Counted from the stretch's first letter, positions 17,220-25,153 are shown. The stretch is DNA of 64,000 bases from Ideonella_A sakaiensis_A (GCF_048320135.1 NZ_CP182947.1:3968001-4032000), one strand, 5' to 3'. Notes: generated by a model from the sequence alone, not told the origin. A program made the numbers and translations.

Positions 17220-17803
17220 AGCAAACCCCGCTCGGCGAACGAAACGATGGTGGTCCGTGCCACCACAAAATGATCCAGAACGCGGACGTCGACCAGACTC
17301 AGCGCAGCCTTCAGTGTCTGCGTCAGATGCTCGTCTGCCCGGCTGGGTGTCGCATCGCCACTCGGGTGGTTGTGCGCGAATGCCGCTGCCGCGGCGTTTG
17401 CCAGCAGGGCACCCTTGACAATTTCGCGGGGGTAAACGGAGGTCTGCGTCAGTGTGCCCCTGAACATCTGCACCGCGTCGATCAAGCGATGCTGGGCGTC
17501 GAGGTACAGCACGACGAACACTTCATGGTCCAGGCCCGAAAAAAGCAGGCGCAACCAGTCGCGAATGCTTTGCGGAGAGGACATCAGGGGACCTGCGCGC
17601 AACGACTCCTTCAGGTCACGCATCAGCAGTTCACGGGCCACATTCAGCTTGCGATCGACAGCAGTCTGCACATCGCTCCTGTCGGGGGCATTGAGGTTGT
17701 TGTCGTCGATCATCTGTTCACAGGCTCGATGGGCCGTGGCGAGCAACTCGCCGACCAGTTCGGCCCGTGTCATTTGGTTCGGATTCAAGGCGTTCTCCTT
17801 CAA
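17216..17803 (-). CDS. radC: RadC-like JAB-domain protein
   Basis: 195 residues. The JAMM zinc motif is intact: HEVFVVLYLDAQHRLI, then AFAHNHPSGDATPSRADEHL, with H-x-H, Ser and Asp ligands in the usual order. The N-terminal 80 residues differ from chromosomal RadC and lack its HhH domain, as is common for element-borne copies, which accompany replication or anti-restriction genes. It probably acts as a metallo-isopeptidase-like enzyme, but no substrate is known. AAGGAG lies upstream of the ATG. Confidence 0.9.
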   Translation of the reverse strand: MKENALNPNQMTRAELVGELLATAHRACEQMIDDNNLNAPDRSDVQTAVDRKLNVARELLMRDLKESLRAGPLMSSPQSIRDWLRLLFSGLDHEVFVVLYLDAQHRLIDAVQMFRGTLTQTSVYPREIVKGALLANAAAAAFAHNHPSGDATPSRADEHLTQTLKAALSLVDVRVLDHFVVARTTIVSFAERGLL

Positions 17804-17826
17804 GTGGGGTTGATGAGGGACGCCGA

Positions 17827-17854
17827 CCCCTTCGGGAACGACGTTCCCGTGGGG
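17827..17854 (-). promoter_or_regulatory. Perfect palindrome in the radC-like leader
   Basis: CGGGAACG-A-CGTTCCCG (17833-17849) is a perfect 17-bp palindrome, enclosed by CCCC and GGGG. It lies about 25-50 bp upstream of the radC-like start and would form a strong hairpin in the transcript or a protein-binding site in DNA. Confidence 0.5.
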
Positions 17855-17955
17855 AGTGACAGTGCAGGTAACGTCTGCGGCGCCGGCTGGTGCCGGGGTT
17901 GGTGTCCCGAAGGACCGTTCAGATGAACGTCGTTGTGATGGCTGCAGGCGGCCGT

Positions 17956-18114
17956 TCAGGCTGCCGTGGTTTCAGGAACGGGCGCCGCCGAAGCGTTCGC
18001 CGCGGCCCCGGACTGCGCCGCGTCCATTGCGCGCGGCTCGATCCGGGCGAGCACCATGCCTCGGGGCGTGGAGACCGCCAGCTTGCCGGCGTGGCGTGTC
18101 CACGTGCCGGCGAA
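17956..18114 (-). other. Coding-like extension after an in-frame stop
   Basis: Immediately after the TAA that ends the 18115-18495 gene the same frame continues for 52 sense codons (FAGTWTRHAGKLAVSTPRGM, then ARIEPRAMDAAQSGAAAN) to a TGA at 17956. It reads like real protein. It may be the C-terminus lost by a nonsense mutation, or a second short gene from the ATG inside PRGMV. Confidence 0.45.
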
Positions 18115-18495
18115 TTAGTAGTCCCGGTTTACCCCAAGCTGAAACCGGACCAGCTGAACCGCAGCCTCGAAGGACTCCCTGGTCGCCGTGCTGGCCAGAT
18201 CACCGGATTCGGCGTCGAAGAGTTGGACCAGGTAAGCGGTGGTCTGAGGCTCGCCGTGACACTGCAGACGCAGGGTCAATTCGGGCGATGCCGCCAGGCC
18301 TGCTGACAGGCTGTCGGCGCCCCGACCGAGCAGGCGGTCCAGCCGAAGCAACAACGAATCGGCGCGTGTCCGATCCTGGAGGACCAGGTGGGTGCGCAGG
18401 GCGAGGAGGGTATCGAGCATCTCGCGCAAATCCCGCAGGGCTGCGCGATCGGCCATGGCTTCCATGGCCTGCAGGGTGTCTTTGACGTTGGGCAT
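18115..18495 (-). CDS. Hypothetical element protein, possibly truncated by a nonsense codon
   Basis: 126 residues from the ATG at 18495, chosen for AAAGGAAA six to ten bases upstream. It is mostly helical (NVKDTLQAMEAMADRAALRD, LLLRLDRLLGRG) and ends with a beta-like part (ELTLRLQCHGEPQTTAYLVQ). I do not recognise the family. Coding-like sequence continues in frame after its stop. Its leader holds CTGCCT/AGGCAG (near 18515-18532). It belongs to the leftward run with RadC, DUF5983 and HU genes. Confidence 0.55.
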   Translation of the reverse strand: MPNVKDTLQAMEAMADRAALRDLREMLDTLLALRTHLVLQDRTRADSLLLRLDRLLGRGADSLSAGLAASPELTLRLQCHGEPQTTAYLVQLFDAESGDLASTATRESFEAAVQLVRFQLGVNRDY

Positions 18496-18645
18496 GAATT
18501 TCCTTTGAAAGGTGCCGACTGCCTCAAGCAGGCAGTGGGTGGGTTGATGGATTCCTTGCGGATGGAAGGCGAACAGAAAGGCCTGCGATGACGCCGGCCT
18601 GAAACGCAGGCCGTGGAGGGCCGCTGGCCACTCCACGTCCGCGCT

Positions 18646-19122
18646 TCAAGCCGCCCTGGTCACTTGGTTGGTCACCTGGCTGGCGTCGGCGGCGGCATCG
18701 GCCGCGTGGGTGCGCAGCGTTGCCGGTCGGTGCTGGGCAATCGGTCTGCCGGGACTCGCCATCCGAGCCGACTTCCGATCACCAGACCTCCACTCGGCCG
18801 CCATGTCATGGGCATCTGATACGAGCGCCCTGATCAAGCCGGTCACGATGTCCGACAGCGACAGAACGCAGCGCCTGGCGGCCTGCGCCGCTCGCCGATT
18901 CCGTTGCTGTCTGGCCTTGTGATGGCGCAGCGTCTGCCGGCAGCAGAGGTAGAGCGCCAGGTGGGCTCGCTTGCTGTCGGGCTCGGCCTCGAGCTGTGTC
19001 AGGACCTCGTTCGCCACGCCCGCATCACGGCGAGCTCGGCGGTAGAAGCTGACCCAGGTTCTCTCTTCTTCCTTCTCGATGCCGGATCGCCTGGGCTTCG
19101 AGCGGTATCCCGTGGACTGCAT
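18646..19122 (-). CDS. Hypothetical basic element protein
   Basis: 158 residues from the ATG at 19122, chosen because GGGAG lies nine bases upstream. It is strongly basic (YRSKPRRSGIEKEEERTWVS, RRARRDAGVANEVL, KARQQRNRRAAQAARR) and contains a Cys pair in LYLCCRQTLRHH. The middle is helix-rich. No known domain was recognised. The basic character would fit nucleic-acid binding. It precedes the 18495 gene on the same strand. Confidence 0.5.
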   Translation of the reverse strand: MQSTGYRSKPRRSGIEKEEERTWVSFYRRARRDAGVANEVLTQLEAEPDSKRAHLALYLCCRQTLRHHKARQQRNRRAAQAARRCVLSLSDIVTGLIRALVSDAHDMAAEWRSGDRKSARMASPGRPIAQHRPATLRTHAADAAADASQVTNQVTRAA

Positions 19123-19308
19123 GGTGTGTACTCCCGGTGAAAGGGACACACCCATCCCGGCGGGGAGAGATGCGCTCCCCGGTGGCAGGTCGGCAACGGC
19201 ATGAATGGCCGGTTGCCGCGATGGTGAAAACGTTTGCTCCGACGGTCCGGATCCGATGACCTGGAACCGAACGCGTCGGGCAAACTGGGCAAGCGCAGGT
19301 GCGTGGAC

Positions 19309-19464
19309 TCACCGGCGCGGTGGCAGCTCGCGCGGACATGGCGTCCGCTGGAGCAAGGCAGCGATCCGGGGAGGCTGTCGAGCGACCTGCCGGACAAGTC
19401 CGGAGCCGCCCAACACCCTGCCCACAGGGCGCATTCCTGTCGTCGAAACAACGAGATCGAACAT
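19309..19464 (-). CDS. Possible small ORF upstream of the 19122 gene
   Basis: 51 codons (MFDLVVSTTGMRPVGRVLGG...) starting at 19464 with GAAGGATAACGCC before the ATG. The frame is the same as that of the 19122 gene and continues without a good start after its stop. The hairpin leader at 19505-19524 precedes it, as hairpins precede confirmed genes here, which is the main reason to list it. Confidence 0.35.
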   Translation of the reverse strand: MFDLVVSTTGMRPVGRVLGGSGLVRQVARQPPRIAALLQRTPCPRELPPRR

Positions 19465-19504
19465 GGCGTTATCCTTCTAGTAGAAGGGGAACGCCAGTCC
19501 CAAT

Positions 19505-19524
19505 CGGGGAACCTGGGTTCCCCG
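19505..19524 (-). promoter_or_regulatory. GC-rich palindrome upstream of the 19464 start
   Basis: CGGGGAACC-TG-GGTTCCCCG, a perfect 9-bp-arm palindrome about 40 bp upstream of the small ORF. It shares the GGGAAC/GTTCCC core of the radC-like leader palindrome. Confidence 0.45.
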
Positions 19525-19651
19525 TTCGGGATGCTCCAGCCCGCAAGGGCGAAGCGCGAAGGTGCACGCGAGGTGCACCGACAAAAGCTCGGCAGGGCCG
19601 AGGTCAAATAACGCCGGTTAGGGCATGACAGGCACAAAGGCCCGAATCCTC

Positions 19652-19675
19652 AGTGCAGTTAACGACTGCGGCGCC
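19652..19675 (+). repeat. 24-bp direct repeat, left copy
   Basis: Identical over 24 bp to 22021-22044, same orientation. It contains the interrupted palindrome GCAGTTAACGACTGC and ends GGCGCC. The two copies flank the tyrosine recombinase gene, 2,369 bp apart. Confidence 0.85.
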
Positions 19676-19805
19676 AGCGAACTGGACTTCAGGCGACCGG
19701 AGTCGTGGCTGAAGGCTTTGCAGGCGCGATGCCTACGAGAGCGATGCCAGTATGGCGCGTGGGGCCCAGAGGCTCAAGGGGGCCGACCGCTCACCGCGCC
19801 ATCCA

Positions 19806-19848
19806 CCCGCGAAAACCCGCCTTGGTTGGGGGCGTTTTTGCAGGCGGT
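19806..19848. terminator. Bidirectional terminator-like hairpin, left copy
   Basis: GCGAAAACCC ... GGGCGTTTTTGC forms an imperfect stem with A-tract and T-tract, about 350 bp beyond the recombinase stop. The reverse complement of this block resembles 22140-22181. Confidence 0.4.
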
Positions 19849-19947
19849 TTGTTGTTGGAGTCGGCACCCATGCGGCTGCGACCCAACTGATCCCGGTCAA
19901 GGTGATGCCCGCCCGGCGCACCGAGAATCGATGCGGCGAAGACAGCA

Positions 19948-20103
19948 ATGGCATCAGGATGCTCCGCGAGGAAAGCGATGAGGCCGAGCGAAGGGTCGCT
20001 GGAGATCATCCGCGTCGACATCAGCGACGTGGAGGCCAATCATGCAGCGTACGCAGCGCCGATCTGGAGATGGAGCGGCAAGCCACGTCAAGGAGGTGGC
20101 TAA
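19948..20103 (+). CDS. Possible small ORF on the strand opposite the recombinase
   Basis: 51 codons from 19948, or 41 from the ATG at 19978, which has GAGGAAA upstream. The stretch MRPSEGSLEIIRVDISDVEA has nearly all codons ending in G or C, as in real genes here. A competing reverse frame over the same bases (MISSDPSLGLIAFLAEHPDA...) also looks plausible. Neither is certain. The rest of 19676-20195 has no supported gene. Confidence 0.25.
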   Translation: MASGCSARKAMRPSEGSLEIIRVDISDVEANHAAYAAPIWRWSGKPRQGGG

Positions 20104-20195
20104 CGACACACCGTTACCGGGCTTGCCTTCGCTCCTGCAGAACAGAATCGTTGGGTCGGCTGTGCTCGCTGATTCGCTGACACGGCAGCGAAGGT

Positions 20196-21374
20196 TTATG
20201 TCGAGCCCGACCCATCCAACTCGGTACCAGGTGGAATTTTTTGCGTCTTGTTGCGCTTCGCAATGGACGGACCCAGATACGCACCGGCCGCGCGCGGCCT
20301 CGCGTGCCCCGCCAAGTGAGCCACGGCAAGCCGGGCGCGGGCATCGAGTTCGGGATCGACGGGACCTCCGCCGCGGACCGGCGACGGCTGGCCGGTCCGG
20401 TCCTCGTAGCCGTCGTTGAAGACCTCGTGCCGCAGACCGTGTCCGGTGACGCCGAGATCACGGTCAGTGATGCCGAACTTCTCCATGACGTAGGCCAGGC
20501 GGCGAAGGTTGCGCTTCAGGTCGAGGTTCGGGTCGCCCATGTGAGCGTCCCGAGTGGGAACGATGCGCTGGGCATTCGCGATGGCGTCCCGCGCCCTTTG
20601 CGAATCGATCGCGACCCATCGCTTGCGGCCGCCTTTGCCGTGCACGTCCACAAACCACTCGGCGGTATGCTGCGTGACCAGAAGATCTGTCTCGGTGGCC
20701 GGAACCACGTCGACGAACGGCCTGATCAACAGGGACTCCTTCTTCCGAAACGCCAATGCCTGCATCAGGCGCATGCAGGCGCACGCCCGGGCGTCATAGA
20801 GGGCGATCTCGTTCAGCAGGGCGTCCACGTCGATGCCCTTCGGCGTCCAGCTCTTGTCCCGCTGCGCATATTCGTGCCGTTCGTATTCCGCCAACTGCAG
20901 GCCGTAGGATGCCGGCGGCCCGATCATTCCGGGCTTGCGCAGCCACAGCGCCAACCCGCGCAGAAAACTCAGGTAGGTCTGGATGGTCGCCGGCGCCAAT
21001 GGCTCTCGTTGCCAGATGGATACCATCGCCTGAACATGCTTCTGCCGCAGGCTGCGGGGATCCGGAATCCGACGGAAGCCGGCCTTCGCCTTCAGGTCCC
21101 GAAAAAACCGACGCAGGAACAGCGCACGGTCGTGTCGAGTCTTGTGCGACACCGTCTTCTCCAGCGCGGTGTGCTGCATGTTGAACCGCGACAGGATCAG
21201 GTCGAGTACCTGGAGTGGCTTGGACTTGCCCGCCGGATGTTGCGCCAACAGGTCTTCCGTGCTCAGTTCGGCCAGCGCGCCGCGGCGCGGGGTGTCACCG
21301 TGGGCGACGCTGCGGGTCAGAGATCCCTGCCGACGGCGCCGGGAGTGAGGGGGGTTCGTTTCTGAAGTCGGCAT
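20196..21374 (-). CDS. int: Tyrosine recombinase (integrase-domain protein)
   Basis: 392 residues from the ATG at 21374 (GAAGGA upstream). The N-terminal part (FNMQHTALEKTVSHKTRHDR, then AMVSIWQREPLAPATIQTYL) is a SAM-like core-binding domain. The catalytic domain shows Arg in ALAFRKKESLL, Lys in KGGRKRWVAI, the HGLRH box and a late Tyr in RAAGAYLGPS. This matches the plasmid/element integrase group of Pfam Phage_integr_N and Integrase_1. It should integrate, excise or resolve the element. A 24-bp repeat flanks the gene on both sides. Confidence 0.88.
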   Translation of the reverse strand: MPTSETNPPHSRRRRQGSLTRSVAHGDTPRRGALAELSTEDLLAQHPAGKSKPLQVLDLILSRFNMQHTALEKTVSHKTRHDRALFLRRFFRDLKAKAGFRRIPDPRSLRQKHVQAMVSIWQREPLAPATIQTYLSFLRGLALWLRKPGMIGPPASYGLQLAEYERHEYAQRDKSWTPKGIDVDALLNEIALYDARACACMRLMQALAFRKKESLLIRPFVDVVPATETDLLVTQHTAEWFVDVHGKGGRKRWVAIDSQRARDAIANAQRIVPTRDAHMGDPNLDLKRNLRRLAYVMEKFGITDRDLGVTGHGLRHEVFNDGYEDRTGQPSPVRGGGPVDPELDARARLAVAHLAGHARPRAAGAYLGPSIAKRNKTQKIPPGTELDGSGST

Positions 21375-21590
21375 CCGATGCATTCCTTCGTGTGGCGCGT
21401 CGTCCCGTCGGCGCAACCGGTGATTGGGGGAGCCTGAACAGGTCGACGGCGGCGGCTCCAGGCCCGCCGTCGAGTGGTCGGTAGTTGTCGGCGCCGCGCG
21501 CGACCACCCGGCCGCGGCGCTGAACCCATGCTGTTTGCCGGCCCGTCACGGCACCGGCTCGGTCGGTCTTAAAAATACGGTTTGATCCGG

Positions 21591-22014
21591 TCCGGCTCCG
21601 CATTTCTGCGGGGTGCCGGAGTGTTTGACGCGTCCGGGCTTCTGGTCCCGGGTTGCGTCGGTGGGCACAGGTCTGGCCCGTGCCCACCCTTGGTGGATCA
21701 GCTCTGGTCTCGTATCGCCATCGACCGGGGTGGGATCCGCCCCTGACCGAAAGTCCAGGGCGGGGCCGGTCCTTGAGCGAGGCGCGCGGGGAGCCCTTGA
21801 AGGGCAATCACGACCGCGCGGTGCGATTGAACGCGTAGCTCAGGTGATGGCGAGCTCGGTGAGGCGGGCATCGGGTCCCACTTCACAACAAACGATGACT
21901 CTGGTGCGTCTCGGGGACGCCCGGCGCAAGCCGGCACAAGACCCAGGTCATTCGACTACGAGTTGACTCGGCCGCCGTCTCGGGGACGACGGCCATTCCG
22001 GTTCTGGACCGGAA
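21591..22014. other. Array of hairpins between the recombinase and the ParM operon
   Basis: Four stems occur in 420 bases with no gene: TCCGGC...GCCGGA enclosing CCGCA/TGCGG (21591-21620), GTGGGCAC/GTGCCCAC (21661-21687), GGCCGCCGTC/GACGACGGCC with one mismatch (21970-21994), and TTCCGGT/ACCGGAA (21996-22014). Candidate roles are a transfer or replication origin, recombinase arm sites or a structured RNA. The surrounding 21375-22559 has no protein gene I can support. Confidence 0.4.
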
Positions 22015-22020
22015 GCTCTG

Positions 22021-22044
22021 AGTGCAGTTAACGACTGCGGCGCC
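22021..22044 (+). repeat. 24-bp direct repeat, right copy
   Basis: Exact copy of 19652-19675 with the same orientation, seven bases after the last hairpin of the array. See the left copy for content. Confidence 0.85.
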
Positions 22045-22139
22045 TCTTCGCTCACATAGGAGCAAGGCCAGGAGGGGTGCCTTCGGGAATTGACAGTGGA
22101 CCTCAGGCGCGACGCGGGGTCAATGCGTCATCTTCATCC

Positions 22140-22181
22140 GCCTGCGAAAACGCCCCGCTTTGGGGGTGGTTTTTGCGGGTG
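22140..22181. terminator. Bidirectional terminator-like hairpin, right copy
   Basis: CCTGCGAAAACGCCCC and GGGGGTGGTTTTTGCGGG form a stem of about 13 pairs flanked by A and T tracts. Together with the left copy it brackets the recombinase unit and would isolate it from neighbouring transcription. Confidence 0.45.
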
Positions 22182-22198
22182 AATCCGAACGTGAAATC

Positions 22199-22308
22199 GA
22201 CCCGATAAGGTGCGTTTATCAGCCCGAACTTGCGCAGAGTGAGCATTCATGCGGGGTTGACAAGGGTTTGGTTGGCCTCTGGTTCCGCTTTGAACCCGAA
22301 CTGATAAA
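22199..22308. promoter_or_regulatory. Candidate centromere-like repeats upstream of parM
   Basis: CCCGAACT occurs twice (22223-22230, 22295-22302); TTTATCAG (22215-22222) is inverted as CTGATAAA (22301-22308); CCCGATAA lies at 22202. Repeats just upstream of a ParM-type operon are where a parC site is expected. Confidence 0.4.
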
Positions 22309-22559
22309 TGGACGGATCGGGATGAAGGGCATGAAGCGGCGAAGGGGACTGTCAGTCGATCGGCGCTGGAGTGTGGGCGTCTCAGCCAAAAAAGAGCGAA
22401 ATCTAGATACGTCCACCCGGAAAGTCAGTCGGCTGTCTACCGGTTGTATTTCGAGGGGTCTGACCCATGAATCATGCGTTTTTAGGCATGATTTCGGGTG
22501 GACGAAAGGGGCCTTCGTCGCCAATCTGTGCGTCTTTCGAGGTCCCCGGGAGATATCAG

Positions 22560-23600
22560 ATGAGCATGGTCGTGAGGGCGGTGGATGTCGGGTCCGGCAA
22601 CACCAAATACATCAAGAAGGTCGACGGTGACGCCATCACGTGCGACAGCTTTCCGTCGATCGCCTACCGCAGCAGCGAACCGGTTCCGAGCTGGGCAGCA
22701 GGCGACAAGCTCAAGACGATGTGTGTACCGGTCGGATCGCTGTTCTACGAGGTGGGGCCGGATGTGAACCTGGTGGCGGACAAGGTCCGTGTCAGCCACC
22801 TTCACGACGACTACATAAACTCGCCGGAATACCTTGCCTTGCTGCGGGGGGCGTTGCGCATGATGGACGTTCCTCATATCGACCTGCTCGTGGTCGGTTT
22901 GCCTGTCGACTTGGTCCGGCTGCGACGGTCGGCGCTGGAGCGGCTGATGGTGGGCACTCATGACGTGGGCGATGGCAAGACCGTCACGGTGGCCAAGGCG
23001 TTGACGGTGGCGCAGCCGCAAGGCGCGCTCGTCCACTACGCTTCGCTCGCCCGCAAGTTGAAGACGATCGGCAAGGAGATCAGCTTGGTGATTGATCCCG
23101 GTGCGAGAACCTTTGATTGGGTGGTGTGCAAGGGCATGAGGCTGCAGACGCGACAGAGCAATTCGAGCAGCAGAGGGATGTCCAATGTGGTCAAGGCCGT
23201 GGCATCGGACATCTCGATCGCGCTGGGCGCTCAAATTCGAAGTCTCGACCTGATCGATCGGGCACTGCGCACCGGCAAGCCGCCTGTCTTTTTCCAGAAG
23301 GCCTACGACCTGAGCCGGCACATGGCGGTGGCCGAGGGCGTCACTGCCGAGGCTGTTTCTAAGCTCAAGGAATATGTCGGCGACTGGGAAGCGCTGCAGA
23401 ACATCATCCTGGTCGGCGGGGCGGCGTTCATGTACCGCAAGGCGGTCAAGGCCGCCTTCCCGATGCACCAGATCGAGGAACTGAAGCAACCAATGTTTGC
23501 GAACGTCAAGGGGTTCCAGCTTGCCGGACAGAACCATGTGCTGGCGGCGAAGGATCCGGTCCCCCTTGAACCTCAGGACCGTTCGGAAGAGAGTGCATGA
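22560..23600 (+). CDS. parM: ParM/StbA-type actin-like segregation ATPase
   Basis: 346 residues from the ATG at 22560 (GGGAG upstream); upstream in-frame starts lack a ribosome site. Actin-like motifs are visible: phosphate-1 VDVGSGNTKYIKK near residue 8, phosphate-2 LVIDPGARTFDWV near 190, adenosine motif IILVGGAAFMY near 290. It resembles the ParM-like PRTRC protein D and StbA groups. Such proteins polymerise to push plasmid or element copies apart. A small partner gene overlaps its stop. This suggests that the element has a replicative or plasmid-like stage. Confidence 0.88.
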   Translation: MSMVVRAVDVGSGNTKYIKKVDGDAITCDSFPSIAYRSSEPVPSWAAGDKLKTMCVPVGSLFYEVGPDVNLVADKVRVSHLHDDYINSPEYLALLRGALRMMDVPHIDLLVVGLPVDLVRLRRSALERLMVGTHDVGDGKTVTVAKALTVAQPQGALVHYASLARKLKTIGKEISLVIDPGARTFDWVVCKGMRLQTRQSNSSSRGMSNVVKAVASDISIALGAQIRSLDLIDRALRTGKPPVFFQKAYDLSRHMAVAEGVTAEAVSKLKEYVGDWEALQNIILVGGAAFMYRKAVKAAFPMHQIEELKQPMFANVKGFQLAGQNHVLAAKDPVPLEPQDRSEESA

Positions 23601-23872
23601 CGAGCGGGCAGGGCAGGGGGATGCGACTGCGCGTGGTCCTGGAGTTCCACCGAGAGGACCAGCCGCGGCTGTTCGACGACCTGATGCGATTCCCGAAGGG
23701 TACCAGGCGTGTCAATCGGCTGCGCTTCTTGGCACATGACGGATTGATGGTCGCAGAGATGCCGCCGAGTTGGGCTACGCAGCGACCAAAGCCGAGATCG
23801 CCGCCGGCTCCCGCCGAGGGCAACGATGCGTCGATAACCGATGACGTCTTCGATCAGAGCGACGGCGCCTGA
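23597..23872 (+). CDS. Small partner of the ParM-like protein (ParR/StbB-like role)
   Basis: 91 residues; the ATG overlaps the parM stop (ATGA). The core LRVVLEFHREDQPRLFDDLM followed by RFPKGTRRVNRLRFLAHDGL is basic and resembles the short proteins that follow StbA-like genes, which act as adaptors on centromere DNA. The tail is Pro-rich and acidic. Role inferred from position and charge; no domain hit can be claimed. Confidence 0.65.
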   Translation: MTSGQGRGMRLRVVLEFHREDQPRLFDDLMRFPKGTRRVNRLRFLAHDGLMVAEMPPSWATQRPKPRSPPAPAEGNDASITDDVFDQSDGA

Positions 23873-23946
23873 ACAGGCGCGCCGCGCGGGGTTGACAACG
23901 CGCCGGCCCATGAGAACTTGGAACTCCCGAACCCAAGGAGTTCCTC

Positions 23947-24465
23947 ATGCGCGATTTTTATGTCGTCAGCGGCCGACTGGTCGAAGTTCACCGGTTCATC
24001 AACGTTCCCTTGCGTTGGTACGAGCATTACCCGGCGCGCGAGCGCCGCGAACTCTGGATCGCGACGCCGGAAGGTCGGGAGGTCAAGCTGGTGGTGCACA
24101 GCCGGCAGATGCCCGCACGATGTGGGCATCACGTGGAAGCCGTGTTGTTCAGGGGCGAGTTGGTTGGTCTCCTGAACACCACCACGGGTGCCCAGGTGAA
24201 CTACGCCCGGGCAGATCCACCTCTTAAATGGCGTCGGCTGGACAGTGCGTTGCTGTCGGCCGTGCTCTTCATGACCTTTGTGTCAATCCTGATGGGCGGG
24301 GTGATCCTCCCGGTCGTGATGGGGTCCGTGGCGCTGAGTTTTTTTCCTATCGCACTCCTCGGACGTATTGCTTCAAACGTCAGGGCGAGATTGGACGTGG
24401 ATCGCGCGCTCGAGAAGGTGGTGAGGATCAGCGCACCCCGAACGCTTCTGCGCAGGGTCAAGTGA
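23947..24465 (+). CDS. Hypothetical inner-membrane protein with two TM segments
   Basis: 172 residues with AAGGAG six bases before the ATG. Residues 1-95 are soluble and rich in Arg and Glu (WYEHYPARERRELWIATPEG). Two hydrophobic segments follow (LLSAVLFMTFVSILMGGVIL and VMGSVALSFFPIALLGRI, about residues 100-140), then a basic helix (ALEKVVRISAPRTLLRRVK). I do not recognise the family. It stands alone after the segregation operon. Confidence 0.65.
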   Translation: MRDFYVVSGRLVEVHRFINVPLRWYEHYPARERRELWIATPEGREVKLVVHSRQMPARCGHHVEAVLFRGELVGLLNTTTGAQVNYARADPPLKWRRLDSALLSAVLFMTFVSILMGGVILPVVMGSVALSFFPIALLGRIASNVRARLDVDRALEKVVRISAPRTLLRRVK

Positions 24466-24789
24466 GGGATGGGTGCTGGCAATCAGCGATCTCACGTCGC
24501 CGTCTCGCCGCCAGGTGCCGTAGGCGACCAGCCGGGTATTCAGCACCCGGCGCTTCGCCGTCGAACTGAGCTTGGACGCAACAATGCTGGCCGCCAGCAG
24601 CTCACCGAAACGACGCCGGTTTCATCCTCGAGAAAAATGGCCGTGCCGACACCGGCGACTTTGCGCCGCTGTTCGATTCCTGCGATCCTGACGCCGTGAT
24701 CGATACGTCACGGACTGACCAACCAGTTCGGCTTCTAGCGCTGCTGAGGGCGTTGACCGACCGGACGACACGTCTCGCTCAATCAACGG
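24466..24789. other. Intergenic stretch with a possible coding remnant
   Basis: About 320 bases. From about 24600 one forward frame reads DAGFILEKNGRADTGDFAPL and SCDPDAVIDTSRTDQP, with no start codon or ribosome site, to a stop near 24803. It may be a relic. No other feature is evident. Confidence 0.25.
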
Positions 24790-25011
24790 CTACCGCAGGG
24801 TGAATCGACGCAATTGATCCCGGGTCACGAAAGCTGCACCATCGTCCGTTGCAAACAAGCGCTCACCCGTGGCCAGGCGATAAGTCGGCAACTCTTGGTC
24901 ATCAGCTTGATCGCCATCGCAATTCGCCGTGGTGAGCGAAGCCCACGTGCGCACGATGATGACTGCTTCGCCGCGTGAGCCGATTGCTTCCAGCCGGTCT
25001 GTCCTGTCCAT
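24790..25011 (-). CDS. Small duplicated element protein, copy 1
   Basis: 73 residues with a near-ideal ribosome site (AAGGAGGT) before the ATG. The sequence RLEAIGSRGEAVIIVRTWAS and LPTYRLATGERLFATDDGAA is about 75% identical to the protein at 25409-25627. It looks like a small globular beta-rich protein; no family is recognised. The two copies keep the frame and the same start and stop positions although their DNA differs in many places, which argues that both are under selection. Confidence 0.7.
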   Translation of the reverse strand: MDRTDRLEAIGSRGEAVIIVRTWASLTTANCDGDQADDQELPTYRLATGERLFATDDGAAFVTRDQLRRFTLR

Positions 25012-25026
25012 CAGCCACCTCCTTCT

Positions 25027-25047
25027 GATGGCGTCTTCGACGCCATC
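25027..25047 (-). promoter_or_regulatory. Perfect hairpin in the leader of copy 1
   Basis: GATGGCGTC-TTC-GACGCCATC, 9-bp stem, 15 bases upstream of the start codon and next to the ribosome site. Copy 2 has GCCGTCGACGGC in the same position, a different sequence with the same foldable character, which suggests RNA-level control. Confidence 0.5.
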
Positions 25048-25153
25048 AACCTGTTTCTACAGACTTTCGGGTTGAGTATCACACCGCTAGAGTACTGGAT
25101 GTTTAACCAGTATATTTCATCGGTGGAAAAATGAACGGAGTGCCGGAGCGAAC

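Larger units (their letters stand above)
24790..25101. repeat. Duplicated block, unit 1
   Basis: Small gene plus its leader up to the shared TACTGGATG, aligned throughout with 25409-25718. The spacing between units is about 620 bp. Confidence 0.8.

Noticed and set aside
19791..20039. Reverse frame MISSDPSLGLIAFLAEHPDA... as a gene downstream of the recombinase.
   Set aside because: Its C-terminal part runs through the terminator-like hairpin (NNKPPAKTPPTKAGF) and no good start is present; noted only as competitor of the forward small ORF.
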